From: Oceanobacter antarcticus | GTDB taxonomy: Bacteria; Pseudomonadota; Gammaproteobacteria; Pseudomonadales; Oceanobacteraceae | Assembly (NCBI RefSeq): GCF_044962685.1 | Contig: NZ_JBBKTX010000016.1 | Span: 62,001 to 126,000, forward strand | Direction: 5' to 3' | Length of the DNA: 64,000 nucleotides | Shown: positions 51,213-58,823 of the stretch, one piece after another | Position numbering within the stretch: the stretch's first letter is position 1 | Layout: every line of letters starts with the position of its first letter | Made by a program: the position numbers and the translations under genes | Notes under the pieces: model-generated | The model's input: only the letters and a program-made list of their open reading frames with translations | What the model was told of the DNA's origin: nothing | Database searches by the model: none

Positions 51213-51311
51213 TTATGCCGAGGACGGATCCTCAGAGAGATGCAGGCTGGGCTGGTCGCATAATTGTGCTTCCCCCAGCCATGCCAGCAACAAGGTCAAA
51301 TAGTGCAACAT
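51213..51311 (-). CDS. Candidate 32-residue small protein
   Basis: An ATG with GGAGG eight bases upstream opens a 32-codon frame on the minus strand in an otherwise empty gap. The product begins M-L-H-Y-L-T-L-L-L-A-W-L and ends in an acidic tail; the frame remains open upstream for a further 12 codons without a start. It resembles no family I know. Support is only the ribosome site and position downstream of suhB on the same strand; it could be chance or a remnant of a gene. Confidence 0.3.
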   Translation of the reverse strand: MLHYLTLLLAWLGEAQLCDQPSLHLSEDPSSA

Positions 51312-51456
51312 GCTTTCCGCCTCCAGACCTGCTTGGGTGAGTACACTTCAAGCATAGACCAGATAGGGAAGTCCGGTGTGCGCCCACTGTCTCGAAAGCA
51401 CTTTTCGTAACCTGCGGCCTTTTCCGCAGCAGGACAGCCCGGAGTCCGACAGCCTG

Positions 51457-52230
51457 CTAGTCTTTTAATAACAGGCTTTTTAACAGTCGCGGGTTACTCA
51501 CAATCAGGTTGGCTCCCTGACGTATGCGCGGTTCGCCGTTCATGTCAGACATCAGGCAGCCCGCTTCGGAAGCGATCAGCCCTCCGGCGAGGAGACTGAA
51601 TTCATCTACGTTACTCAGTACTACGGCCTGGAAGCGGTCAGCAGCGACATAGGCAATAGACAGGGCGTTGGAACCGATGTTGCGCAACTCGTAGGTTTTG
51701 CTCATCAGCTTCATAATCCGCTCTCGCTGGGCGTAGGCTTCTTCACCTACCCCCACCGGCTGGGTATAACCCACGATGGCGTCAGTCAGGCTGTTGATGT
51801 TGCCGCAACGGATACGGCGGCCGTTTAACTGGGCTCCGCGTCCACGAGAAGCCGTAAACTCATCGCCGTTGATTGGATTGGTAATCACCGCGTGTTCCGT
51901 CTTGCCATTGATCTGGCAGCCAACAATGATGGCAAACGCAGGAATACCGACCCGGAAGTTGGCAATATCGTCAATGACGCAGATATGCCATACCGGTTGT
52001 TTTTCGGAACCAGAGTTCAGACCGGTTTCACGGCCGTTAAAGCTGTGCTCCGGGTAGGATTTTTTCAGTTCAAAGATGATGCTTTTTTCCAGACCAATAG
52101 TGCAGTCTGCAATAAACTTCGCTTTTTCCTGATCCGTACTTTGGTACGAATCGAAGCGGTCCAGTCGGCGGACCAGATCCTGACCCGCATTGCGCGCAGC
52201 GCGCAACGCCAAGTTCACCATGGGCTGCAT
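51457..52230 (-). CDS. suhB: SuhB-position inositol-monophosphatase homologue, catalytic residues lost
   Basis: A 257-residue intact protein that starts M-Q-P-M-V-N-L-A-L-R-A-A-R like SuhB and keeps the fold signature (F-T-A-S-R-G-R-G-A-Q-L-N-G-R-R and A-Y-V-A-A-D-R). The enzyme motifs have decayed: D-P-x-D-G-T-T is C-V-I-D-D-I-A, the first Glu of G-E-E is Arg, and the W-D-x-A-A-G metal Asp aligns with Ser. Phosphatase activity is therefore unlikely. E. coli SuhB also works non-enzymatically with NusA in rRNA antitermination, which could be what is kept. Divergent from trmJ, the usual suhB place. Confidence 0.85.
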   Translation of the reverse strand: MQPMVNLALRAARNAGQDLVRRLDRFDSYQSTDQEKAKFIADCTIGLEKSIIFELKKSYPEHSFNGRETGLNSGSEKQPVWHICVIDDIANFRVGIPAFAIIVGCQINGKTEHAVITNPINGDEFTASRGRGAQLNGRRIRCGNINSLTDAIVGYTQPVGVGEEAYAQRERIMKLMSKTYELRNIGSNALSIAYVAADRFQAVVLSNVDEFSLLAGGLIASEAGCLMSDMNGEPRIRQGANLIVSNPRLLKSLLLKD

Positions 52231-52453
52231 TGCGATAACTATCTCTTAAAGAACGAGGGAACCGGCGATTATATCAGCACTGCTATGGTTGGCGAAGCAC
52301 GTTTTCGCTACACTTCGCGGTTTTTAGCCGTTCCTGCGCCATTTGTTGGCTTGAAGGGGATGCAGGCAGCGAGTCATGTCTCAATGGCCACAGCTCCAGA
52401 CGGCGTCACAGATGAACGTAATAAATAGATGAACGTAATAAATAAAGGTAAAG

Positions 52454-53356
52454 GTGGGTGAAGTGATTTCAGACGCAGGCGACCATTATCCTCTGCTCGA
52501 TGCCATTGACATCGTGATGGTGAATACCACGCACTCCGGCAATATCGGCGCAGCAGCCAGAGCGATGAAAAATATGGGGCTTGGCCAGCTGATATTGGTT
52601 GACCCGATTGCCACCGTTAATGACGAAGCGCTGGCCCGGTCGTCGCGAGCCGATGACATTTTACAGCGGGTGCGCATTGTACCGACGCTGGAAGAAGCGG
52701 TTGCCAACGCCAGTCTGGTGGTGGGCACCAGTGCTCGCAGTCGACATATCCCCTGGCCGTTAATGACGCCGCGCCAGGCTGCCAGCAGTGTGTGCAACGT
52801 CGCCGCTACAGGTGCTCGTGCTGCCCTGGTATTTGGGCGCGAGTCTCGAGGGCTGACCAATGAAGAGCTTCATCTTTGTCATGCACACGTCCATATACCA
52901 ACGGTTGAATCGTTTTCTTCGCTGAATGTCGCTCAGGCGATTCAGGTGTTGTGTTACGAAATGCGTCTGGCTGCGATGGATGCTGCGGTCGCGGGTGTCG
53001 GGACTGAGGCTGTTATGGGCCAGCGCTGGGGCGTGGAATGGGATCATCCACCGGCAACCCATCAGGAACTGAACGGTATGATTCTGCATCTGGAACAAAC
53101 GCTGGTTGATATTGGCTTCCTCGACCCCAATACACCCAAGCAACTGATGACCCGACTGCGTCGCCTGTATCAGCGGGCGGAGCCAGACAAGATGGAAATC
53201 AATATGGTGCGTGGCATGCTGGCTGCGGTTCAACAGCTGGTTGTGCGTAGCCGGGGTCAGCAACCACAGCAACCGTCACTACAGCAGCCGTCACAGCAAC
53301 CGGATGATCAGTCGCTGATGGGGGATGCATTTCAAGGGAACCGCTCTGATGTTTAA
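52454..53356 (+). CDS. trmJ: tRNA 2'-O-methyltransferase TrmJ
   Basis: A 300-residue SPOUT-class enzyme methylating the ribose of position 32 in tRNA. N-T-T-H-S-G-N-I-G-A-A-A-R-A-M-K, F-G-R-E-S-R-G-L-T-N-E-E and S-S-L-N-V-A-Q-A are conserved; the C-terminal tail is Gln/Pro-rich and non-conserved. A second GTG nine bases on is an alternative start. It overlaps cysE by eight bases. Confidence 0.95.
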   Translation: MGEVISDAGDHYPLLDAIDIVMVNTTHSGNIGAAARAMKNMGLGQLILVDPIATVNDEALARSSRADDILQRVRIVPTLEEAVANASLVVGTSARSRHIPWPLMTPRQAASSVCNVAATGARAALVFGRESRGLTNEELHLCHAHVHIPTVESFSSLNVAQAIQVLCYEMRLAAMDAAVAGVGTEAVMGQRWGVEWDHPPATHQELNGMILHLEQTLVDIGFLDPNTPKQLMTRLRRLYQRAEPDKMEINMVRGMLAAVQQLVVRSRGQQPQQPSLQQPSQQPDDQSLMGDAFQGNRSDV

Positions 53357-54191
53357 GCAACTCCGTGAAGACGTCGCCTGTGTGTTCGAACGCGATCCTG
53401 CGGCTCGAAACACGTTTGAAGTACTGACGACCTATCCGGGCGTACACGCCATTTTGCATTATCGGCTGGCCAACGGTCTCTGGCGGCGCGGGTTCAAATG
53501 GCTGGCGCGTTTGCTGTCGACCTTCAGCCGCTGGCTGACCGGCATTGAAATTCACCCCGGTGCGACGATTGGACGACGTTTTTTTATCGACCATGGCATG
53601 GGCGTGGTGATTGGTGAAACCGCCGAGATCGGTGACGACTGCACGCTGTATCACGGTGTAACGCTGGGGGGCACCAGCTGGAACAAGGGCAAGCGCCACC
53701 CGACCTTGCAGGATGGCGTTGTGGTCGGTGCTGGTGCCAAGGTGTTGGGGCCAATCGTGGTGGGCAAGAATGCTCGTATTGGTTCCAATGCGGTGGTCAC
53801 CAAGGCTGTTCCCGAAGGCGCGACGGTGGTGGGTATTCCAGGTCGGATTGTACGGGTCGCAGGCAAGAAAAAGCCGTTGCCGGAAGGCACAGTCCGGATG
53901 GCCGAGAAACTGGGGTTTGATGCCTACGGTATCGCGGATGGCACACCGGATCCGATTGCCCGCTCGATTCACAATATGATGGATCATATGGATGCGGTGG
54001 ACAGCAAAATTGATCGTATGTGCAAGGCGCTGCATCAGGTCGGTATTCACAGTTGTGATGATGCGTTGCCACAACTGGAGCGGGAGCACTTTGTCAGCCT
54101 CGGTGATCTGGATGACCAGCAGCGCAGTGCCGGCGCTGACTCTGCAGACGATGACATGTCAGAGACCTCGAACCACAATGGCCCTGCTTAA
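53349..54191 (+). CDS. cysE: Serine O-acetyltransferase CysE
   Basis: A 280-residue left-handed beta-helix acetyltransferase supplying O-acetylserine for CysM/CysK. G-I-E-I-H-P-G-A-T-I-G, F-F-I-D-H-G-M-G-V-V-I-G-E-T and V-T-L-G-G-T form the hexapeptide region. The N-terminal part is shorter than in E. coli CysE, as in the iscR-linked forms, and a C-terminal tail of about 80 residues is added. The ATG lies inside the end of trmJ. Confidence 0.94.
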   Translation: MFKQLREDVACVFERDPAARNTFEVLTTYPGVHAILHYRLANGLWRRGFKWLARLLSTFSRWLTGIEIHPGATIGRRFFIDHGMGVVIGETAEIGDDCTLYHGVTLGGTSWNKGKRHPTLQDGVVVGAGAKVLGPIVVGKNARIGSNAVVTKAVPEGATVVGIPGRIVRVAGKKKPLPEGTVRMAEKLGFDAYGIADGTPDPIARSIHNMMDHMDAVDSKIDRMCKALHQVGIHSCDDALPQLEREHFVSLGDLDDQQRSAGADSADDDMSETSNHNGPA

Positions 54192-54313
54192 TGGCCCTGC
54201 TTGAGGGTGAGCAAAATAGTGCAAGCAAGATAGTGGACAACAGGATGTTGGTACAACCGAGAGACTTGAAGCGGGCCAAATTGACGGACTTTATGCCGAT
54301 ATAGTTGACTGCA

Positions 54314-54338
54314 ATAGTTGACGGTATTAGTCGGATAT
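54314..54338 (+). promoter_or_regulatory. IscR type 1 binding site overlapping the iscR promoter
   Basis: ATAGTTGAC, six bases, then AGTCGGATAT closely fits the established IscR type 1 motif (ATASYYGACT-www-AGTCRRSTAT). TTGACG within it can act as a -35 with CATAAT 18 bases on as -10, so the holo-repressor would block its own operon as in E. coli. A second ATAGTTGAC lies 13 bases upstream, perhaps a partial second site. Confidence 0.72.
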
Positions 54339-54373
54339 AAACATAATGCCGATCCGATCGGAGGAAGTGTTAT

Positions 54374-54856
54374 ATGCGACTGACAACCAAGGGCCGCTAT
54401 GCGGTGACTGCCATGCTGGATCTGGCCATTCACGCTGAGAATGGCCCTGTCAGCCTGAATGATATATCGGGTCGGCAGGGCATCTCGCTGTCGTACCTGG
54501 AGCAATTGTTTGCACGTTTGCGGCGTTGTGAACTGGTATCGAGTGTGCGCGGCCCAGGCGGTGGTTATCGCCTCAGTCGTGAGCTGGGTGCCATCAATGT
54601 TGCGGAAATCGTCGACGCTGTTAATGAGTCTATGGATGCCACCCGTTGCAACAAGCGCGGCGATTGTCAGGAAGGACACGAGTGCCTGACCCATCATCTG
54701 TGGCTTGACCTGAGTGACCAGATTCACGACTTTCTGTCAGCGATCAGTCTGCAAGAGCTGATTGTCAGGCAAGAGATCCAGAATACGGCACACCGTCAGG
54801 ATATGCAGTCGGGTAATCGTATCAAGGCCTTCTTGTCTGACGCCATGAATGGCTGA
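54374..54856 (+). CDS. iscR: Fe-S cluster regulator IscR
   Basis: A 160-residue Rrf2 regulator with a winged-helix start (M-R-L-T-T-K-G-R-Y-A-V-T-A-M) and cluster ligands Cys92, Cys98, Cys104 and His107 at the same positions as in E. coli. It senses [2Fe-2S] supply and represses its operon; a matching site overlaps its promoter. GGAGG precedes the ATG. The regulator remains intact although most of the operon it usually controls is gone. Confidence 0.96.
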   Translation: MRLTTKGRYAVTAMLDLAIHAENGPVSLNDISGRQGISLSYLEQLFARLRRCELVSSVRGPGGGYRLSRELGAINVAEIVDAVNESMDATRCNKRGDCQEGHECLTHHLWLDLSDQIHDFLSAISLQELIVRQEIQNTAHRQDMQSGNRIKAFLSDAMNG

Positions 54857-55021
54857 GCAGCTTTGATATATGCTGCTGCGCGGTGGTCAGCGTTCTGCTC
54901 TTGGCCGCCATGCCCGGCACTGATAACAGCTGACACAACACCGATACTGCAGAGCGATTCTGCCCGGATTGGCGGTTGCCAATATTTATTGACGGTACTG
55001 GTTGTCGATGTCTTGACCCGC

Positions 55022-55052
55022 GTGGCGGAGTCGCCACAATACTACCTCCGCC
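55022..55052 (+). promoter_or_regulatory. Two mutually exclusive hairpins in the iscS leader
   Basis: GTGGCG/CGCCAC form one hairpin and GGCGGAG/CTCCGCC another, sharing bases so that only one can form; the second arm ends 20 bases before the iscS start. This could tune iscS translation or transcription independent of iscR. Confidence 0.4.
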
Positions 55053-55072
55053 TGACGTGATTTGGATTTGCA

Positions 55073-56245
55073 ATGAAAACCCTTTACCTCGATTACGCTG
55101 CCACCACACCGGTTGATCCGGTGGTTGCCGAAGCCATGGCCGCTTGCCTGACCATGGATGGCAATTTCGCCAATCCGGCATCGCGTTCCCATCGTTTTGG
55201 CTGGCAGGCTGAGCAGGCGGTTGAAAAAGCCCGTCGTCAGGTAGCCGACCTGCTGGGTGCCGATCCGCGTGAAATTGTCTGGACCTCGGGAGCGACAGAA
55301 AGCAACAACCTGGCGCTCAAGGGTGTGGTTGAATATTACCGTCGCCATCATCCTGGCAAGTCCTGTCATATCATCAGTTCGTCCATCGAGCACAAGGCAA
55401 TACTCGACACCCTGAACTGGCTGAAACAGCAGGGCGTAGACATTACCTTGTTGGCACCGGATGCGGATGGCCTGATTCATCCCCGCCAGGTCAGCGATGC
55501 GCTGAGAGACGATACCGTGCTGGTATCGCTGATGGCGGTGAATAACGAAATTGGTACCTTGACCGATATCGCGGCGGTGGCGGCGCAGCTCAGTGATCAT
55601 CCGGCGCTGTTGCATGTCGATGCAGCCCAGGCGGTCGGCAAACTACCAGTCAATGTGAACCACTGGCGAGTCGATCTGCTGTCGGTATCGGCGCACAAGT
55701 TCTATGGCCCCAAGGGCATGGGGGTGTTGTACGTGCGGCGTCAGCCACAAGCCCATGTCGATGCCCAGATTCATGGTGGTGGCCATGAGCGCGGCATGCG
55801 TTCGGGCACGCTGCCAACGCACCAGATTGTCGGTATCGGCACCGCCGCGCAGCAGGTGGCCGAGCAGTTGACGGAAGAAGTAGCACGGATTCGTGCGCTG
55901 CGTGACCGTCTGGAACAGGCGTTACTGGCGCTGGGGGATGTGTATCTTAATGGCCATCCGCAGCAGCGTGTTGCCGGACACCTGAACCTGTCGTTTGACG
56001 GAGTTGATGGCGAAATCCTGCTGGCCTCCCTGGCTCAGGTTGCGGTGTCGTCCGGGTCGGCCTGTACGTCTGCCAGTGTGGAGCCTTCCTATGTGCTCAA
56101 GGCGCTTGGTCGCAGCAACGGATTGGCGCATGCCGGGTTGCGTTTCAGTATCGGCCGTTACACCACGGCGGCGGATATTGACTTCGCCATTGAGCAGGTT
56201 AGCCGGGTTGTGACGTTGTTACGCCAACAAACCCGCCGGGTCTGA
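55073..56245 (+). CDS. iscS: Cysteine desulfurase IscS, short C-terminus
   Basis: A 390-residue class I cysteine desulfurase: Y-L-D-Y-A-A-T-T-P-V-D at the start, PLP Lys209 in S-A-H-K-F-Y-G-P-K-G, and sulfur-carrying Cys331 in S-S-G-S-A-C-T-S-A. It ends shortly after the G-R-Y-T-T helix, whereas E. coli and Pseudomonas IscS carry about 24 further residues ending E-W-A-H-H or similar, a tail used to dock IscU. No iscU follows; the next gene is ndk. It may deliver sulfur mainly to tRNA thiolation or cofactor pathways. Confidence 0.92.
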   Translation: MKTLYLDYAATTPVDPVVAEAMAACLTMDGNFANPASRSHRFGWQAEQAVEKARRQVADLLGADPREIVWTSGATESNNLALKGVVEYYRRHHPGKSCHIISSSIEHKAILDTLNWLKQQGVDITLLAPDADGLIHPRQVSDALRDDTVLVSLMAVNNEIGTLTDIAAVAAQLSDHPALLHVDAAQAVGKLPVNVNHWRVDLLSVSAHKFYGPKGMGVLYVRRQPQAHVDAQIHGGGHERGMRSGTLPTHQIVGIGTAAQQVAEQLTEEVARIRALRDRLEQALLALGDVYLNGHPQQRVAGHLNLSFDGVDGEILLASLAQVAVSSGSACTSASVEPSYVLKALGRSNGLAHAGLRFSIGRYTTAADIDFAIEQVSRVVTLLRQQTRRV

Positions 56246-56279
56246 CGTTGAGTGTGATGTCAGAGAGATGTCACACGCG

Positions 56280-56308
56280 TACACCTTTCATCAAAACGTG
56301 CGTATAAT
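56280..56308 (+). promoter_or_regulatory. Sigma-70 promoter for ndk
   Basis: A perfect TATAAT -10 stands 17 bases after TACACC (three of six -35 matches), about 50 bases before the ndk start. ndk can thus be expressed independent of the iscRS transcript. Confidence 0.55.
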
Positions 56309-56358
56309 CCGCCGGATTTTTAAACCCCTGAATACCTTATTACTATTGGAGCAAACAC

Positions 56359-56784
56359 ATGGCTGTTGAACGCACGCTGTCTATCGTTAAACCAGACGCA
56401 GTTGCCAAAAATGCAATCGGTGACATCATGGCCCGTTTTGAAAAGGCTGGTCTGAGCATCGTTGCGGCCAAAATGGTTCGCCTGGACGACGACAAAGCTG
56501 GCGGTTTCTATGCTGAGCACAAGGAACGTCCTTTCTACAAGCATCTGGTTGCTTTTATGACGTCCGGCCCGGTTGTTGTACAGGTGCTGGAAGGCGAAAA
56601 TGCTATCCTGCTGAACCGCGAACTGATGGGTGCTACCAACCCGAAAGAAGCCGCTGCCGGTACAATCCGCGCTGACTTCGCTGAAAGCATTGACGCCAAC
56701 GCTGTACATGGTTCTGACTCTGCCGAATCTGCGGCTCGTGAAATCGCGTATTTCTTCTCTGCCGACGAAATCTGCGCCCGTTGA
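56359..56784 (+). CDS. ndk: Nucleoside diphosphate kinase
   Basis: A 141-residue kinase balancing nucleoside triphosphates. R-T-L-S-I-V-K-P-D-A and the phospho-histidine His117 in N-A-V-H-G-S-D-S are present. TTGGAG lies upstream of the ATG. A hairpin follows the stop, before rlmN. Confidence 0.97.
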   Translation: MAVERTLSIVKPDAVAKNAIGDIMARFEKAGLSIVAAKMVRLDDDKAGGFYAEHKERPFYKHLVAFMTSGPVVVQVLEGENAILLNRELMGATNPKEAAAGTIRADFAESIDANAVHGSDSAESAAREIAYFFSADEICAR

Positions 56785-56792
56785 TTTTGTCT

Positions 56793-56820
56793 GAACGGGA
56801 GCGGTTTGCTCCCGTTCGTT
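56793..56820 (+). terminator. Hairpin after ndk
   Basis: A perfect ten-base stem (GAACGGGAGC and its complement) with a five-base loop is followed by a broken T-rich stretch. It may partly end ndk transcription before rlmN. Confidence 0.7.
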
Positions 56821-56863
56821 CTGTATTTTCCTGCTCGGAAGCGCTACGCCAGGTAACAGCTTG

Positions 56864-57982
56864 ATGACCGATACCACTCAAAAGATCAATCTGCTGGGCT
56901 TGTCTCCAGCGAAAATGGAAGCCTTTTTCATCGCTATCGGTGAAAAGAAATTCCGTGCCCAGCAGATGCTGAAGTGGATCCATCAGTATGGCGAAGCCGA
57001 TTTTGAAAAAATGACCAATATGGGCAAGCCCCTGCGCGCCAAACTGGCTGAGATCGCAGAAATACGCCTGCCTGAAGTGGTCTACGAAGATATTTCTACC
57101 GATGGCACCCGCAAATGGGTGATGCGGATGCCTGGCGGCAGCTCGATTGAAACCGTCTACATACCCGAAAAAGAACGCGGCACCCTGTGTGTCAGCTCAC
57201 AGATTGGTTGCTCGCTCGATTGCAGCTTTTGCTCCACCGGCAAACAGGGTTTTAACCGCGATCTGAGTGTGGCCGAAATTATCGGCCAGGTGTACGTTGC
57301 TGCGATGAGCTTTCATGGACCAGGTGAACGGCGTGAACGTCGTATTACCAACGTGGTCATGATGGGCATGGGCGAACCGCTGTTGAATTTCGACAACGTG
57401 GTTGACGCCATGCACCTGATGATGGAAGACAACGCCTACGGCTTGTCCAAACGTCGGGTAACCCTGAGTACGTCGGGTGTGGTGCCGATGATGGATAAAT
57501 TGGGTGAAGTGACCGATGTCTCCCTGGCTGTGTCTCTGCATGCCCCGAATGACGAGCTGCGTAACCAACTGGTGCCAATCAATCGCAAATACCCGATTGC
57601 CGAGTTGATTGCCGCGACCAATCGTTATTTGGCCAGACTGCCTGATCGTCGCAAAGCCACCATTGAATACACCATGATGGAAGGAGTGAACGATAGCCTG
57701 GAAAATGCCATCGAGCTGGCTGAACTGCTGAAACAGGTGCCCTGCAAGATCAATCTGATCCCATTTAATCCGTTCCCGAATTCAGGTTACAAACGTCCGA
57801 GTAATAATCGTGTCTACCGTTTCCGCGATCATCTGGTCAGTCAGAATCATATTGTAACGATACGCTCGACACGCGGTGATGATATTGATGCCGCTTGCGG
57901 CCAGCTGGTAGGCAAGGTCGAGGATCGTACGCGCCGCAGCGAGCGCTATATCAATGCGGTGCAACTGGATTCCAACCAATAA
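56864..57982 (+). CDS. rlmN: Dual-specificity RNA methyltransferase RlmN
   Basis: A 372-residue radical-SAM enzyme making m2A2503 in 23S rRNA and m2A37 in tRNA. Cys116, Cys120 and Cys123 (C-S-L-D-C-S-F-C) bind the [4Fe-4S] cluster; G-M-G-E-P-L and D-A-A-C-G-Q (second catalytic Cys) are intact. ATG is preferred over the TTG one codon earlier. pilF follows 11 bases on. Confidence 0.96.
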   Translation: MTDTTQKINLLGLSPAKMEAFFIAIGEKKFRAQQMLKWIHQYGEADFEKMTNMGKPLRAKLAEIAEIRLPEVVYEDISTDGTRKWVMRMPGGSSIETVYIPEKERGTLCVSSQIGCSLDCSFCSTGKQGFNRDLSVAEIIGQVYVAAMSFHGPGERRERRITNVVMMGMGEPLLNFDNVVDAMHLMMEDNAYGLSKRRVTLSTSGVVPMMDKLGEVTDVSLAVSLHAPNDELRNQLVPINRKYPIAELIAATNRYLARLPDRRKATIEYTMMEGVNDSLENAIELAELLKQVPCKINLIPFNPFPNSGYKRPSNNRVYRFRDHLVSQNHIVTIRSTRGDDIDAACGQLVGKVEDRTRRSERYINAVQLDSNQ

Positions 57983-57993
57983 GGCCCTCAGGT

Positions 57994-58794
57994 ATGAGAC
58001 AACTCAGCAACACCTTGCAGCAACTGCTCATGATTACCCTGACGCTGGTTTTGACGGCCTGTGTCACTACCACCGAAAGCCGTTTGCAAAAAAACAAGAA
58101 CCCGGACAAGGCGTTGGAAAACTATACCCAGCTCGGTTTTGGCTATTTGAAACAGAATCGCCCGGATCTGGCCCGTCAGCGGCTGCAAAAGGCGCTGTCG
58201 ATTGATGCTGACCATGCACCGGCCAACGACGCGATGGGGCTGGTCTGGCAAATGGAAGGAGAATACGACCTAGCGGAAGAGTTTATGCGCAAGGCGATCT
58301 CCAACGACAGTTCTTACGCCGCCGCAAAACATCACCTGGGGCGGTTGTATGCCCAGATGCAGCGATACGATAAGGCCGAAAAATGGCTTGAGACTGCAGC
58401 CGGTGATCGTTATTACGACGGTCGTGCCAACGCCTACAACGATCTGGCAATGAACTATTACCGCCAGAATGAGCCAGTAAAAGCGATTGATAGTTATCTC
58501 GAAGCCCTGCGTTTGTCGCCGTACAATGTTGACGCTTTGGTGAACGCATCGACCTTGCTGTTCGAGGCCCAGCGTTACGGCGAATCACGCAAGTATTTTG
58601 ACCGGCTGGATCGACTGGTGGCCAAGGGTAACACCCGTCACACGTCTCACAGCCTGTGGCTGGGTATCAAACTGGCGACCATTTACCAGGATACCGACAA
58701 AGTGATTGGGTTAGCGACGCAATTGAAAAAACAATTCCCCGACTCCAACGAGTATCGCCTGTACCAGGAATCCCTGGGCAGCGCCAAAGATTGA
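57994..58794 (+). CDS. pilF: Type IV pilus pilotin lipoprotein PilF/PilW
   Basis: A 266-residue TPR lipoprotein with lipobox L-T-A-C (Cys23) and about six helical repeats (L-G-F-G-Y-L-K-Q-N-R-P-D-L-A and following). PilF guides the secretin PilQ to the outer membrane, implying that type IV pili are made. AAGG lies nine bases before the ATG. The rodZ-like gene usually between pilF and ispG is missing; ispG begins 29 bases downstream. Confidence 0.93.
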   Translation: MRQLSNTLQQLLMITLTLVLTACVTTTESRLQKNKNPDKALENYTQLGFGYLKQNRPDLARQRLQKALSIDADHAPANDAMGLVWQMEGEYDLAEEFMRKAISNDSSYAAAKHHLGRLYAQMQRYDKAEKWLETAAGDRYYDGRANAYNDLAMNYYRQNEPVKAIDSYLEALRLSPYNVDALVNASTLLFEAQRYGESRKYFDRLDRLVAKGNTRHTSHSLWLGIKLATIYQDTDKVIGLATQLKKQFPDSNEYRLYQESLGSAKD

Positions 58795-58823
58795 TCACAG
58801 GCACAAGCGAGCGAGACAGACTG

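Larger units (their letters stand above)
51144..51456. other. Intergenic region between the cold-shock gene and the suhB-like gene
   Basis: This gap holds the strong bidirectional terminator and the candidate small ORF listed separately. A further hairpin-forming stretch (TGCGGCC to TTCCGCA) near 51413-51430 lies just past the end of the suhB-like gene. Nothing else is evident. Confidence 0.45.

Noticed and set aside
54192..54373. Possible coding sequence between cysE and iscR
   Set aside because: No frame with start and ribosome site is found; the stretch is explained as the iscR promoter with its operator.
56258..56279. TGTCA repeats 11 bases apart upstream of ndk, resembling a Pho box
   Set aside because: The spacers are purine/GC-rich rather than AT-rich, the pair sits 23 bases from a perfect TATAAT instead of close to it, and the same bases form a GTGTGA/TCACAC hairpin. 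Likely chance.
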